The position numbers were made by a program, and so were the translations under genes. Positions 29,235 to 37,123 of a stretch of 64,000 nt of DNA are shown here, piece by piece. The first letter of the stretch is position 1. Every line of letters begins with the position of its first letter. The notes beneath the pieces were generated by a model. That model did no database searches and had not been told where the DNA came from. It saw nothing but the letters and a program-made list of their open reading frames with translations. This DNA is from Kribbella solani (GTDB taxonomy: Bacteria > Actinomycetota > Actinomycetes > Propionibacteriales > Kribbellaceae), in the NCBI RefSeq assembly GCF_014205295.1, contig NZ_JACHNF010000001.1, positions 2,046,001 through 2,110,000 of the forward strand. The letters are read 5' to 3'.

Positions 29235-30508
29235 CCGAGACCCGCAAGGTGGCCGTCGTCGCCGGCAACCGGATTCCGTTCGCCCGGCAGGACAAGACGT
29301 ACCGGCACGCCTCGAACTCCGACATGCTGACCGCCGCCCTGAACGGTCTGGTCGACCGGACCGGGCTCGGTGGGCAGGAGGTGGGCGAGGTGGTCGCGGG
29401 CGCGGTGCTCAAGCACGCCCGCGACTGGAACCTGGTCCGCGAGGTGGTCCTCGGTTCCAAACTCGCGCCGACCACCCCCGCGTACGACCTGCAGCAGGCG
29501 TGCGGCACCGGTCTGGAGGCGGCGATCCTGGTCGGTAACAAGATCGCGCTCGGCCAGATCGATGCCGGTATCGCGGGTGGCGTCGACACCGCGTCGGACG
29601 CGCCGCTGAGCGTCAACGACCATCTGCGCGGCGTACTCCTCGACCTGAACCGCGCCAAGACGTACCCGGATCGCCTGAAGGTGCTCGCCCGCGTCCGCCC
29701 GAAGGACATCGTGCCGGAGATCCCGCGCAACGCCGAGCCGCGTACGGGCAAGTCGATGGGTGAACACGCCGCGCTGACCGCGCTGGAGTGGGGCATCACC
29801 CGCGAGGCCCAGGACGAGCTCGCGTTCAATTCCCACGTCAATCTCGCCAAGGCGTACGACCGGGGTTTCCAGCAGGACCTGATCACCCCGTACCTCGGGC
29901 TGGAGAAGGACCAGAACCTCCGCCCCGACACGACGCTGGAGAAGCTGGCGAGGCTGAAGCCGGTGTTCGGCAAGGGCGAGACCGCGACGATGACGGCCGG
30001 CAACTCGACTCCGCTGACCGACGGCGCGTCGACCGTGCTGCTGAGCACCGACGAGTGGGCCGCCGAGCACGGTCTCCGGCCGCTCGCCTACCTGACGCAC
30101 TCGCAGACGGCCGCGGTCGACTACGTGAAGGGCGCCGAGGGGCTGCTGATGGCACCCGCGTATGCGGTGCCGCGGATGCTTCAGCGGGCCGGGCTGACCT
30201 TGCAGGACTTCGACTACTACGAGATCCACGAGGCGTTCGCGTCGCAGGTGCTGGCTACGCTGAAGGCCTGGGAGGACCCGATCTTCTGCAAGGAGCGGCT
30301 CGGCCTGGACGCGCCGCTCGGCGAGATCGACCGGGACAAACTGAACGTGAACGGGAGCTCGCTGGCCGCGGGCCACCCGTTCGCAGCGACCGGCGGGCGG
30401 ATCGTCGCCGCGCTGGCCAAGCAACTGGACGAGAACGGCGGCGGCCGGGGCCTGATCTCGATCTGTGCCGCGGGCGGCCAGGGTGTCGTCGCCATCCTCG
30501 AGAAGTAG
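29231..30508 (+). CDS. Acetyl-CoA acetyltransferase (thiolase), FadA2/FadI-like
   Basis: Thiolase of 425 residues that cleaves 3-oxoacyl-CoA or condenses acetyl-CoA. The nucleophile is in LQQACGTGLEAA (about residue 90), the catalytic histidine in GHPFAATGGR (about 380), the second cysteine in ICAAGGQGV (about 410), and the HEAF loop is present. GTG start at 29231 overlaps the tetR stop. The order thiolase, long FabG, MaoC dehydratase equals the mycobacterial Rv0243-Rv0242c-Rv0241c set. Confidence 0.92.
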   Translation: MTETRKVAVVAGNRIPFARQDKTYRHASNSDMLTAALNGLVDRTGLGGQEVGEVVAGAVLKHARDWNLVREVVLGSKLAPTTPAYDLQQACGTGLEAAILVGNKIALGQIDAGIAGGVDTASDAPLSVNDHLRGVLLDLNRAKTYPDRLKVLARVRPKDIVPEIPRNAEPRTGKSMGEHAALTALEWGITREAQDELAFNSHVNLAKAYDRGFQQDLITPYLGLEKDQNLRPDTTLEKLARLKPVFGKGETATMTAGNSTPLTDGASTVLLSTDEWAAEHGLRPLAYLTHSQTAAVDYVKGAEGLLMAPAYAVPRMLQRAGLTLQDFDYYEIHEAFASQVLATLKAWEDPIFCKERLGLDAPLGEIDRDKLNVNGSSLAAGHPFAATGGRIVAALAKQLDENGGGRGLISICAAGGQGVVAILEK

Positions 30509-30516
30509 GAGCTGAG

Positions 30517-31863
30517 ATGACGGATCGCTACCAGACCTTCACCCGGACGCCGCTCGGCAAGACCCTGGTGAAGAACCTCGGTCTGCCCGACCCGCTGCCG
30601 CTGCCCCGCTGGATCGAGGGGTCGCCGGTGATCGACGGGCCGGTCGTCTTCGGCGCGATCGGCGAGACCGACGCCGGCAAGGCGATCCAGGCGCTGCTGC
30701 GGGACATCGGCGCCGCGTTCAGTACGGCGAACGAAGGTGTCGCGTCCAGCGAGATCCGGCCGAAGGCGCTCGTCTTCGACGCGACCGGAGCGACCTCGAC
30801 GGCCGATCTGTCCAGCCTGCAACGGTTCTTCTCCCCCGTCGTCCGCCAGCTCGCGCCGGCCGGGCGGGTCGTGGTCGTCGGCCGGACGCCGGAGCTGTCG
30901 AGCAGCCCGGAGCAGCAGATCGCGCAGCGCGCGCTCGAAGGCTTCACCCGGTCGCTCGGCAAGGAGGTGAAGCGCGGCGCCACCGTCAACCTCGTGTACG
31001 TCGCGCCGGACGCGCATGAGCAACTCGACTCGACGCTGCGCTTCTTCCTCTCCCCCAAGTCCGCGTACGTCGACGGTCAGGTGGCGAGGATCGGCACCGG
31101 CCCACTCGTCAGCAACGACCCGAACCGGCCACTCGCCGGGCGTACCGCCCTGGTCACCGGCGCGGCCCGCGGTATCGGCGCCGCGATCGCGGACACACTC
31201 GCCCGTGACGGCGCGACCGTCATCGGTGTCGACGTACCGCAGAACGCGGACCCGCTGCGCAAGGTGATCTCCCGGATCGGCGGTACGGAACTGCTGCTCG
31301 ACGTCACGTCGGTCGATGCCGCGCAGCGGATCGCGGCGCATGCGCAGGAGCAGCACGGCGGCCTCGACATCGTCGTACACAACGCCGGAATCACCCGGGA
31401 CCGGCGGCTGGTCAACATGCGTACGGACGTGTGGGACGCCGTCCTCGACGTGAACCTGCGGGCGCCGGAACGAATCACCAAGCACCTGGTCGACACCGGC
31501 GCGCTCCGCGACGGCGGGTCGATCGTGGGCGTGTCGTCGATGGCCGGGATCGCCGGGAACAACGGCCAGACGAACTACGCGACCTCGAAGGCTGGTGTGA
31601 TCGGGCTGGTCCAGGCGCTGGCGCCGAAGCTGGCCGAGCGGCAGATCCGGATCAACGCGGTCGCGCCGGGGTTCATCGAGACCGAGATGACCGCGAAGAT
31701 CCCGTTCACGATCCGCGAGGTCGGCCGCCGGCTGAACTCGTTGCAGCAGGGCGGTCTGCCGATCGACGTGGCCGAGACGATCGCCTGGTTCGCGGACCCG
31801 GCGTCGGCGGGCGTGACCGGCAACGTGGTCCGGGTCTGCGGCCAGAGCCTGCTGGGCGCCTGA
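30517..31863 (+). CDS. fabG: High-molecular-weight 3-oxoacyl-ACP reductase (FabG4-like)
   Basis: A reductase of 3-oxoacyl substrates with NAD(P)H. The 448 residues exceed the usual 250 because an N-terminal flavodoxin-like, non-catalytic domain (about 1-200) precedes the SDR domain. The latter shows TALVTGAARGIGAAIA (about 211), HNAGITRDR, and the catalytic YATSK (about residue 353), with a serine in VSSMAG. AGGAG lies 5 bases before the ATG. This architecture is that of mycobacterial FabG4 (Rv0242c). Confidence 0.9.
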   Translation: MTDRYQTFTRTPLGKTLVKNLGLPDPLPLPRWIEGSPVIDGPVVFGAIGETDAGKAIQALLRDIGAAFSTANEGVASSEIRPKALVFDATGATSTADLSSLQRFFSPVVRQLAPAGRVVVVGRTPELSSSPEQQIAQRALEGFTRSLGKEVKRGATVNLVYVAPDAHEQLDSTLRFFLSPKSAYVDGQVARIGTGPLVSNDPNRPLAGRTALVTGAARGIGAAIADTLARDGATVIGVDVPQNADPLRKVISRIGGTELLLDVTSVDAAQRIAAHAQEQHGGLDIVVHNAGITRDRRLVNMRTDVWDAVLDVNLRAPERITKHLVDTGALRDGGSIVGVSSMAGIAGNNGQTNYATSKAGVIGLVQALAPKLAERQIRINAVAPGFIETEMTAKIPFTIREVGRRLNSLQQGGLPIDVAETIAWFADPASAGVTGNVVRVCGQSLLGA

Positions 31864-31864
31864 C

Positions 31865-32719
31865 ATGCCGACCCGGCGGTACGACGACTCCCCCGGCCTC
31901 GGTTCGCTGTACGCGCGGACCGTCAAGGCGACCCTGCGCCGCGCCGACTACGAGCCGAACGAGGACGGCCTGACGCTCGAGCTGCCCCGCTCGGCGGTCA
32001 ACCAGGACCACCTTTCGACCTACCGCGACGTGACCGGGTACGCGGCCGGTCCCGCGCTGCCGGTCACCTACCCGCACGTGCTGGCCTTCCCGCTGCACCT
32101 GGACCTGATGTCCGACCCCTCGTTCCCGTACAAGCCGATGGGGATCGTGCACCTGTCCAACACGATCACGCAGCACCAGCCGATCCCGCTCCACGCGGAG
32201 CCGTCGATCCGTGTGCACGGTACGGCCGAACGCCCGCACCCGAAGGGCACCGTCTTCGACGTGATCAGTGAGGTTTTCGTCGATCACGAGCTGGTCTGGA
32301 CCGATCTCACCACACTGCTCAGCCGCTCCTCCGGTGATCCCAACGCGCATGCCGACCTGCTCACCGACCCGGTGCTCGGGCCGAACGCGTGGTGGGACCT
32401 GCGCGGCAACCTCGGCCGCCGGTACGCCGCCGCGTCCGGCGACCGGAACCCGATCCACCTGTTCAAGCTGACCGCGCAGGCGTTCGGGTTCCCGCGCCAG
32501 ATCGCGCACGGGATGTGGGCGAAGGCGGCCGCGCTCGCGTCGCTGGAGCGGGCCGGCGAGTTGCCGGACGCGTTCACGGTCCGCGTGGACTTCCGGAAGC
32601 CGTTGCTGCTCCCGTCCCGGGTGCAGTTCGGCCACCAGCGCTCCGGCAAAACCCTCGACTTCGCGCTGTACGACGAAGCGCACGAGCTGACTCACCTGGT
32701 CGGTCAGCTACAGGGCTGA
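31865..32719 (+). CDS. MaoC-like 3-hydroxyacyl dehydratase (HtdX-like)
   Basis: A hydratase/dehydratase of 284 residues acting on (R)-3-hydroxyacyl thioesters. A diverged first hotdog (about 1-150) precedes a second carrying the hydratase-2 motif YAAASGDRNPIHLFKLTAQAFGF (about 186-208) with Asp and His as catalytic pair, then IAHGMW. It starts 1 base after the FabG stop. With thiolase and FabG4-like proteins it completes a cycle for fatty-acyl modification. Confidence 0.88.
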   Translation: MPTRRYDDSPGLGSLYARTVKATLRRADYEPNEDGLTLELPRSAVNQDHLSTYRDVTGYAAGPALPVTYPHVLAFPLHLDLMSDPSFPYKPMGIVHLSNTITQHQPIPLHAEPSIRVHGTAERPHPKGTVFDVISEVFVDHELVWTDLTTLLSRSSGDPNAHADLLTDPVLGPNAWWDLRGNLGRRYAAASGDRNPIHLFKLTAQAFGFPRQIAHGMWAKAAALASLERAGELPDAFTVRVDFRKPLLLPSRVQFGHQRSGKTLDFALYDEAHELTHLVGQLQG

Positions 32720-32739
32720 ATCCGCGGGTCCGCGCAGGC

Positions 32740-33987
32740 TCAGCTCGCCAGGGCTTCGTCGATCGCGATGGCCCGGGGAATCGCCTCCCGCCGGATTTGA
32801 TCGAGCACGGACCCGATCGCGGCGGCCGCCCAGCGGCTGCCGTCGCGTTCGCGGACGGCCAGCTCACCGGCGGCGTCCTCGCGGGCGCCGATCACTGCCT
32901 GGTACGGCGCCAGCCGGTTCTCGCGGATCCGCGCGCCCAGGCTGCCCTCGTCCGCGTGCGCGACCTCGACCCGCAACCCGCGGTCCGACGCCCGCCGCGC
33001 GACCTCGGCGGCCCGCTGCTCCTCGTCGTCCGAGATCGGCAGCACCACCACCTGCACCGGCGCCAGCCAGGCCGGGAACGCCCCGCCGTGTACCTCGATC
33101 AGCTGCGCCATCGCCCGCTCGATGCTGCCGACGATCGCCCGATGCACCATCACCGGCCGATGCTTGTTGCCATCGGCACCGATGTACTCGAGCCCGAACC
33201 GCTCCGGCTGATGGAAGTCGATCTGTACGGTCGACAGACTGAACTCCCGGCCGGCCGAATCCATCACCTGGATGTCGATCTTCGGCCCGTAGAACGCCGC
33301 GTCGCCCGGCGCGTCCTCGTACTCGACTCCGGCGTCCTTCAACACGTCGCGCAACAGGTCGGCAGCCGCGGCCCAGCTCGCCGCGTCCCCGACGTACTTG
33401 CTGGCCGGACTGTTGAACTCCGCATCCAAAGCCGGCAAGGCCAGCACGAATCGGGACGCGACGATCCCCAGGTCGGCGTAGGCAGCATTGATCAACCCCA
33501 ACGCGGCAGCAGCCTCGGCGGCGACCTGGTCGAGCCGGCAGAAGATGTGCGCGTCGTTCAGCTGCATCGCCCGGACGCGGCTCAGCCCACCGATCGCGCC
33601 CGACAACTCGGCGCGATACTGCCCACCGAGCTCCGAGATCCGCAGCGGGAGTTCGCGATAGCTGTGCGACCGCGACCGATACATCAGCGCGTGGTGTGGG
33701 CAGATACTCGGGCGCAGGACCAGTTCCTCGCCACCCATTTCCATCGGCGGGTACATGTCGTCGTGGTACTTCGCCCAGTGGCCGGAGATTTCGTAGAGCT
33801 CGCGCTTGGCCAGCACTGGTGAGTACACCTGCTGGTACCCGGCGCGTCGTTCTACTTCGGCGATGTAGCTCTCGAGCGCGTGGCGTACGGCGGCGCCGGC
33901 GGGCAGCCAGTACGGCAGTCCGGCGCCGATCAACGGGTCGGAGTCGAACAAGCCGAGCTCGCGGCCGATCTTGCGGTGGTCGTACAT
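32740..33987 (-). CDS. Short threonyl-tRNA synthetase paralogue lacking TGS and editing domains
   Basis: A class II synthetase of 415 residues with only catalytic core and anticodon domain. The zinc ligands expected in ThrRS are kept: Cys in PSICPHHALMY, His in NDAHIFCRLDQ and His in PVMVHRAIVGSIERAM (motif 3). Motif 2 is the RISELGGQYRAE region. The anticodon domain starts near VQVVVLPISD. The 673-residue housekeeping thrS is at 52856-54877. Without an editing domain it could mischarge serine unless cleared in trans. The ATG at 33987 has GAGGAG 6 bases upstream. It is preceded by a Thr-codon leader and hairpin (34051-34147), suggesting control by charged tRNA-Thr. Confidence 0.88.
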   Translation of the reverse strand: MYDHRKIGRELGLFDSDPLIGAGLPYWLPAGAAVRHALESYIAEVERRAGYQQVYSPVLAKRELYEISGHWAKYHDDMYPPMEMGGEELVLRPSICPHHALMYRSRSHSYRELPLRISELGGQYRAELSGAIGGLSRVRAMQLNDAHIFCRLDQVAAEAAAALGLINAAYADLGIVASRFVLALPALDAEFNSPASKYVGDAASWAAAADLLRDVLKDAGVEYEDAPGDAAFYGPKIDIQVMDSAGREFSLSTVQIDFHQPERFGLEYIGADGNKHRPVMVHRAIVGSIERAMAQLIEVHGGAFPAWLAPVQVVVLPISDDEEQRAAEVARRASDRGLRVEVAHADEGSLGARIRENRLAPYQAVIGAREDAAGELAVRERDGSRWAAAAIGSVLDQIRREAIPRAIAIDEALAS

Positions 33988-34050
33988 GGTGGTCTCCTCA
34001 TTGAGAAGGGCGAGGGACCACGGGAACGTCACTGCATCTATTGATGACTG

Positions 34051-34147
34051 GCCCGGGGCACTCGCCCCGGGGCTTCGGTCAGACAGTCAAGTGTCAGCGC
34101 GCCGGGACATACTCCGGCGTCGTCGTCACAACAGCGCGCTTCAACAT
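34051..34147 (-). promoter_or_regulatory. Ribosome-dependent attenuator before the short thrS
   Basis: Minus-strand parts in order: the leader peptide, hairpin CGCCGG/CCGGCG (34119-34114 with 34105-34100, 8-base loop), and a strong hairpin CCCGGGGC-4-GCCCCGGG (34052-34071). The three Thr codons abut the first hairpin arm. The CCCGG part of arm 2 can also pair with CCGGG of the terminator's first arm. A ribosome stalled on Thr codons would cover arm 1 and favour that pairing, allowing readthrough. There is no U-run after the last hairpin. Confidence 0.65.
34094..34147 (-). CDS. Threonine-rich leader peptide (17 residues)
   Basis: MLKRAVVTTTPEYVPAR, with three consecutive ACG threonine codons. 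It starts 4 bases after the tesB stop. A TACCGT -10-like element (34159-34154) lies 6 bases before the ATG, so it could be translated from a leaderless transcript. It precedes a threonyl-tRNA synthetase gene, the expected target. Confidence 0.65.
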   Translation of the reverse strand: MLKRAVVTTTPEYVPAR

Positions 34148-34151
34148 GCTT

Positions 34152-34997
34152 TTACGGTAGCAGATCGGCGTCCAGGCCGACCGGGCGAATGAGTCCCTCC
34201 TGCGCCACGGAGGCGATCAGGCTGCCGGACTCGGTGTACAACCTGCCGGTCGCGAAACCACGTGCGCCGGACGCGGACGGCGACGACTGGTCGTACAGCA
34301 GCCACTCGTCGGCGCGGAACGGGCGGTGGAACCACAGCGCGTGGTCGAGCGACGCGGGCTGGATGCGGCGGTCGCCGATGACGATGCCGTGCGGCAGCAG
34401 GCTGGCGCCGAGCAAGGTGAGATCGCTGGCGTACGCGAGCACGCACGCGTGCAGCGCCGGCTCGTCCGCGAGTTTCCCGGCCGCGCGAATCCAGAACTGA
34501 CGACCGGTCACGCCGGCCAGCCGGACATCGAGCGAGGACCACTCCCGATCCCAGTCTGCGGCGGGACGACCCGACTGCGCCTCCAGTACGGTCGCGAGCC
34601 GCGGCGCTTCCTCCGGCGGTACGACGTCGTCCGGCATCGGATCCTGGTGGTCGAGACCCGGCTCCGGGCGCTGGAAGGACGCCGACATGTAGAAGATCGG
34701 CTTGCCGTTCTGCGACGCGACCACGCGGCGGCTGCTGAACGAACCACCGTCCCGCGTCGCCTCCGCCCGGTACACGATCGGTACGGACGTGTCGCCGGCG
34801 CGCAGGAAGTATCCGTGCAGCGAGTGCACGACCCGCTCCGGGTCGACCGACCGGCCGGCGGCGGCGAGCGCCTGTCCGAGCACCTGCCCGCCGAACACTC
34901 GTTGCATCGAGGTCTGCGGTTGCCGTCCCCGGAACAGGTCGACGTCGATCATCTCCAGGTCGAGCAGCTCGACCAGGTCCTCCAGCGACTCAGGCAT
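34152..34997 (-). CDS. tesB: Acyl-CoA thioesterase II
   Basis: Hydrolyses medium- and long-chain acyl-CoA to free acids. The 281 residues make a double hotdog: first with VFGGQVLGQALAAAGRSV (about 34-51) and LHGYFLRAGD, then IQPASLDHALWFHRPFRADEWLLYDQ with the catalytic aspartate and the family's RG..TG.LY ending (ARGFATGRLYTESG). It shares the lipid neighbourhood, but its stop adjoins the attenuator of the short thrS. Confidence 0.92.
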   Translation of the reverse strand: MPESLEDLVELLDLEMIDVDLFRGRQPQTSMQRVFGGQVLGQALAAAGRSVDPERVVHSLHGYFLRAGDTSVPIVYRAEATRDGGSFSSRRVVASQNGKPIFYMSASFQRPEPGLDHQDPMPDDVVPPEEAPRLATVLEAQSGRPAADWDREWSSLDVRLAGVTGRQFWIRAAGKLADEPALHACVLAYASDLTLLGASLLPHGIVIGDRRIQPASLDHALWFHRPFRADEWLLYDQSSPSASGARGFATGRLYTESGSLIASVAQEGLIRPVGLDADLLP

Positions 34998-35022
34998 GCC
35001 CTATCTTGACAGGCCGGGCCTG

Positions 35023-35934
35023 TCAGTCGTCATCCCGGTTCAGCTCGGCGAGGAACTGCTCGACCTCGGCACCGAGCTCGTCGGCCGATGGCGTCGAGTC
35101 CGCGAGCAGGCTCTTCCGGCTGACCGAACCGGCGGCCGCGTCGTACTGGGTCTCCAGCGACTTCACCACCGCGCTGGCGTCGTCCGACGCCTCGACCTGC
35201 TCGTCGACCAGGCGGCCGGTGACCGCTGCCTCGTCGAGCAGGGCCTTGCTAGGGAGCAGCAGGCCGGTGGCCGCGGAGATGGCGTGTACGAGGGCCAGCG
35301 CCGCGCCGGGGAAACGGTTCTCGGCGAGGTAATGCGGCACGTGGACGGCGAAGCCCATCGCGTCCCGGCCGGCCTCGCCGAGGCGGACCTGGAGCATCGT
35401 GCCGGCGCTCGCGGGCAGCCGCATCTCGCCGTCCCAGATGTTCGAGCGGGTGACCAGCTCGGGCCGGGTGGCGTGCGCGGTCAGGCCGAGCGGCCGGGTG
35501 TGCGGCACGCCCATCGGGATGCCGTGGACGCCGATGGTCAGCGTCACGTTGTACTGGTCGATCAGCTGCCGCACCGCCCCGGCGAACCGGTCCCAGTGGT
35601 TGTCCGGCTCGACGCCTTCGAGCAGCAGGAAGTCGACGCCCGCGTCATCGGTGACCAGGTGCAGGCTCAGGTGCGGCGGGGTGTAGTCGGTGAACCGGTC
35701 CTCGGCGAACGTCACCTCGGGCCGCCGGGCCCGGTAGTCGTGCAGGAGGTCGACGTCGAAGCGTGCGAGCAGCCGGTGCTCGAGCACCTCGAGCAGATGG
35801 TCGGCGGTCACCCGGCCGGCCTGACCGGCGTCCATGAACCCGTCCAGCGCGTGCACCAAGACCTTCGGCGTCGCCGCCGGGCCGGTCGCCACCGACTCGT
35901 CGACGATCTCGTAGAGGTCGTCCGGTCGCAGCAT
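35023..35934 (-). CDS. PAC2-family protein (proteasome assembly chaperone-like)
   Basis: A soluble protein of 303 residues in the PAC2 family, widespread in actinobacteria and of unclear role. Visible are VLVHALDGFMDAGQAGRV (about 25-42), FLLLEGVEPDNHW (about 100-112), a GVHGIPMGVPHTRP loop (about 135-148) and a conserved C-terminal acidic helix. AAGGAG lies 7 bases upstream of the ATG. It stands alone, 25 bases beyond the tesB start. Confidence 0.85.
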   Translation of the reverse strand: MLRPDDLYEIVDESVATGPAATPKVLVHALDGFMDAGQAGRVTADHLLEVLEHRLLARFDVDLLHDYRARRPEVTFAEDRFTDYTPPHLSLHLVTDDAGVDFLLLEGVEPDNHWDRFAGAVRQLIDQYNVTLTIGVHGIPMGVPHTRPLGLTAHATRPELVTRSNIWDGEMRLPASAGTMLQVRLGEAGRDAMGFAVHVPHYLAENRFPGAALALVHAISAATGLLLPSKALLDEAAVTGRLVDEQVEASDDASAVVKSLETQYDAAAGSVSRKSLLADSTPSADELGAEVEQFLAELNRDDD

Positions 35935-36038
35935 CGTCGTTCTCCTTCGCAGTGGCCGACAGGGCGGGTAGGCCCCACTATCCTGCCCTTTCCGAGGTCA
36001 ACGCCCCGCGGCGGCGGACAAATTCCGGCGCCGAGAAG

Positions 36039-36050
36039 ATTTCCGGAAAT
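36039..36050. promoter_or_regulatory. Perfect 12-bp palindrome upstream of the hydroxyacid dehydrogenase operon
   Basis: ATTTCCGGAAAT is its own reverse complement and lies about 45 bp before the -10 element of the next operon. It may be a regulator site. Confidence 0.4.
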
Positions 36051-36081
36051 ACCAAGACCCGGTCGTCGGCGCGACAGTTCG

Positions 36082-36099
36082 GAAAGCGCTTGCTAAGTT
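36082..36099 (+). promoter_or_regulatory. LacI-type operator-like palindrome and -10 of the hydroxyacid dehydrogenase/DUF2264 operon
   Basis: GAAAGCGCTTGC contains the palindrome AAGCGCTT (36084-36091), like LacI-family sites for sugar genes. TAAGTT (36094-36099) follows at once and lies 7 bases before the GTG at 36107, so a bound repressor would block a leaderless promoter. Confidence 0.45.
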
Positions 36100-36106
36100 G
36101 TCTGGC

Positions 36107-37123
36107 GTGAGTACCGAACCGACTTCCGCCCTGACCGTGATGCTGGCGATGAACGACACCAGCCGGGAGCGCGTGCTGGTACCGCGGGTCCGCGCGCGGC
36201 TGGAGGCCGTCGCCACCGTGCTGCCGGTCGGGCCCGGGACCAGCTTCCTCGCCGATCCGGCGGTCCGGGCGGCGCTGCCGGACGTGGACGTGCTGCTGAC
36301 CGGCTGGGGCTGCCCGCGGATCGGCCCGGACGTACTGGACGCGGCACCCAAGCTCCGGGCCATCCTGCACGCCGCGGGTTCGGTGAAGGCGATCGTGGAC
36401 CCGGCCGCGTTCGACCGTGGCATCCAGGTCTCGTCAGCGGCCAGCGCGAACGCCCTGCCGGTCGCCGAGTTCACCGTCGCGGCGATCGTGCTGGCCGGGA
36501 AGCGGGCGTTCCGGCTCGCGGCGCAGTACCGGCTGGAACGGCGCAAGAGCGACCCACACTCGATGCCCGGCAGCTACGGCTCGACCGTCGGCCTGCTCGG
36601 CGCCTCCCGGATCGCGAAGATGGTCGCCGAGCGGCTGCGTACGCTCGACCTGAACGTCCTGATCAGCGACCCGTACCTGACCAGCGGCGAGGCGGCGTCG
36701 CTTGGCGCGGAGCTGGTCGACAACGACACGTTGTTCCGGCGCAGCGACATCCTCAGCGTGCACGCGCCGCTGCTGCCCGAGACCACTGGTTTGGTGGATG
36801 CGCGGCTGCTGGGCCTGCTCAAGGACGGCGCGGTCCTGATCAACACCGCCCGCGGCAAGATCATCGACCCCGGGGCGCTCCTCAGCGAATGCGCCTCCGG
36901 CCGGATCGACGCCGTCCTCGATGTCACCGAGCCCGAGCCGCTGCCGCCGGACTCACCCTTGCTCGACCTGCCCAACGTGTTCATCACCCCGCACGTCGCC
37001 GGTGCCGTCGGCAACGAGATCGCCCGTCTCGGCGAGCTCGCCGTCAGTGAACTGGAGCACCTCGCCGCCGGCCGGCCGCTCGACCACGCCATCAGCGCCA
37101 CCGAACTCGGGAGACTCGCATGA
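36107..37123 (+). CDS. D-2-hydroxyacid dehydrogenase family protein
   Basis: NAD-dependent oxidoreductase of 338 residues, substrate unknown. It has a Rossmann segment TVGLLGASRIAKMVAERLR (about 155-173) and the catalytic triad region: Arg in INTARGKIIDPGAL, Glu in DVTEPEPLPPDSPL and His in ITPHVAGAVGN. The GTG at 36107 is chosen over a TTG at 36098 because the -10 element overlaps the latter. It overlaps the DUF2264 gene (ATGA), so they likely act in one sugar-acid route. Confidence 0.88.
   Translation: MSTEPTSALTVMLAMNDTSRERVLVPRVRARLEAVATVLPVGPGTSFLADPAVRAALPDVDVLLTGWGCPRIGPDVLDAAPKLRAILHAAGSVKAIVDPAAFDRGIQVSSAASANALPVAEFTVAAIVLAGKRAFRLAAQYRLERRKSDPHSMPGSYGSTVGLLGASRIAKMVAERLRTLDLNVLISDPYLTSGEAASLGAELVDNDTLFRRSDILSVHAPLLPETTGLVDARLLGLLKDGAVLINTARGKIIDPGALLSECASGRIDAVLDVTEPEPLPPDSPLLDLPNVFITPHVAGAVGNEIARLGELAVSELEHLAAGRPLDHAISATELGRLA

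Noticed and set aside
34051..34071. Simple rho-independent terminator of tesB
   Set aside because: It is on the right strand, but the leader ORF, paired arms and distance to thrS fit attenuation better; a dual role remains possible.
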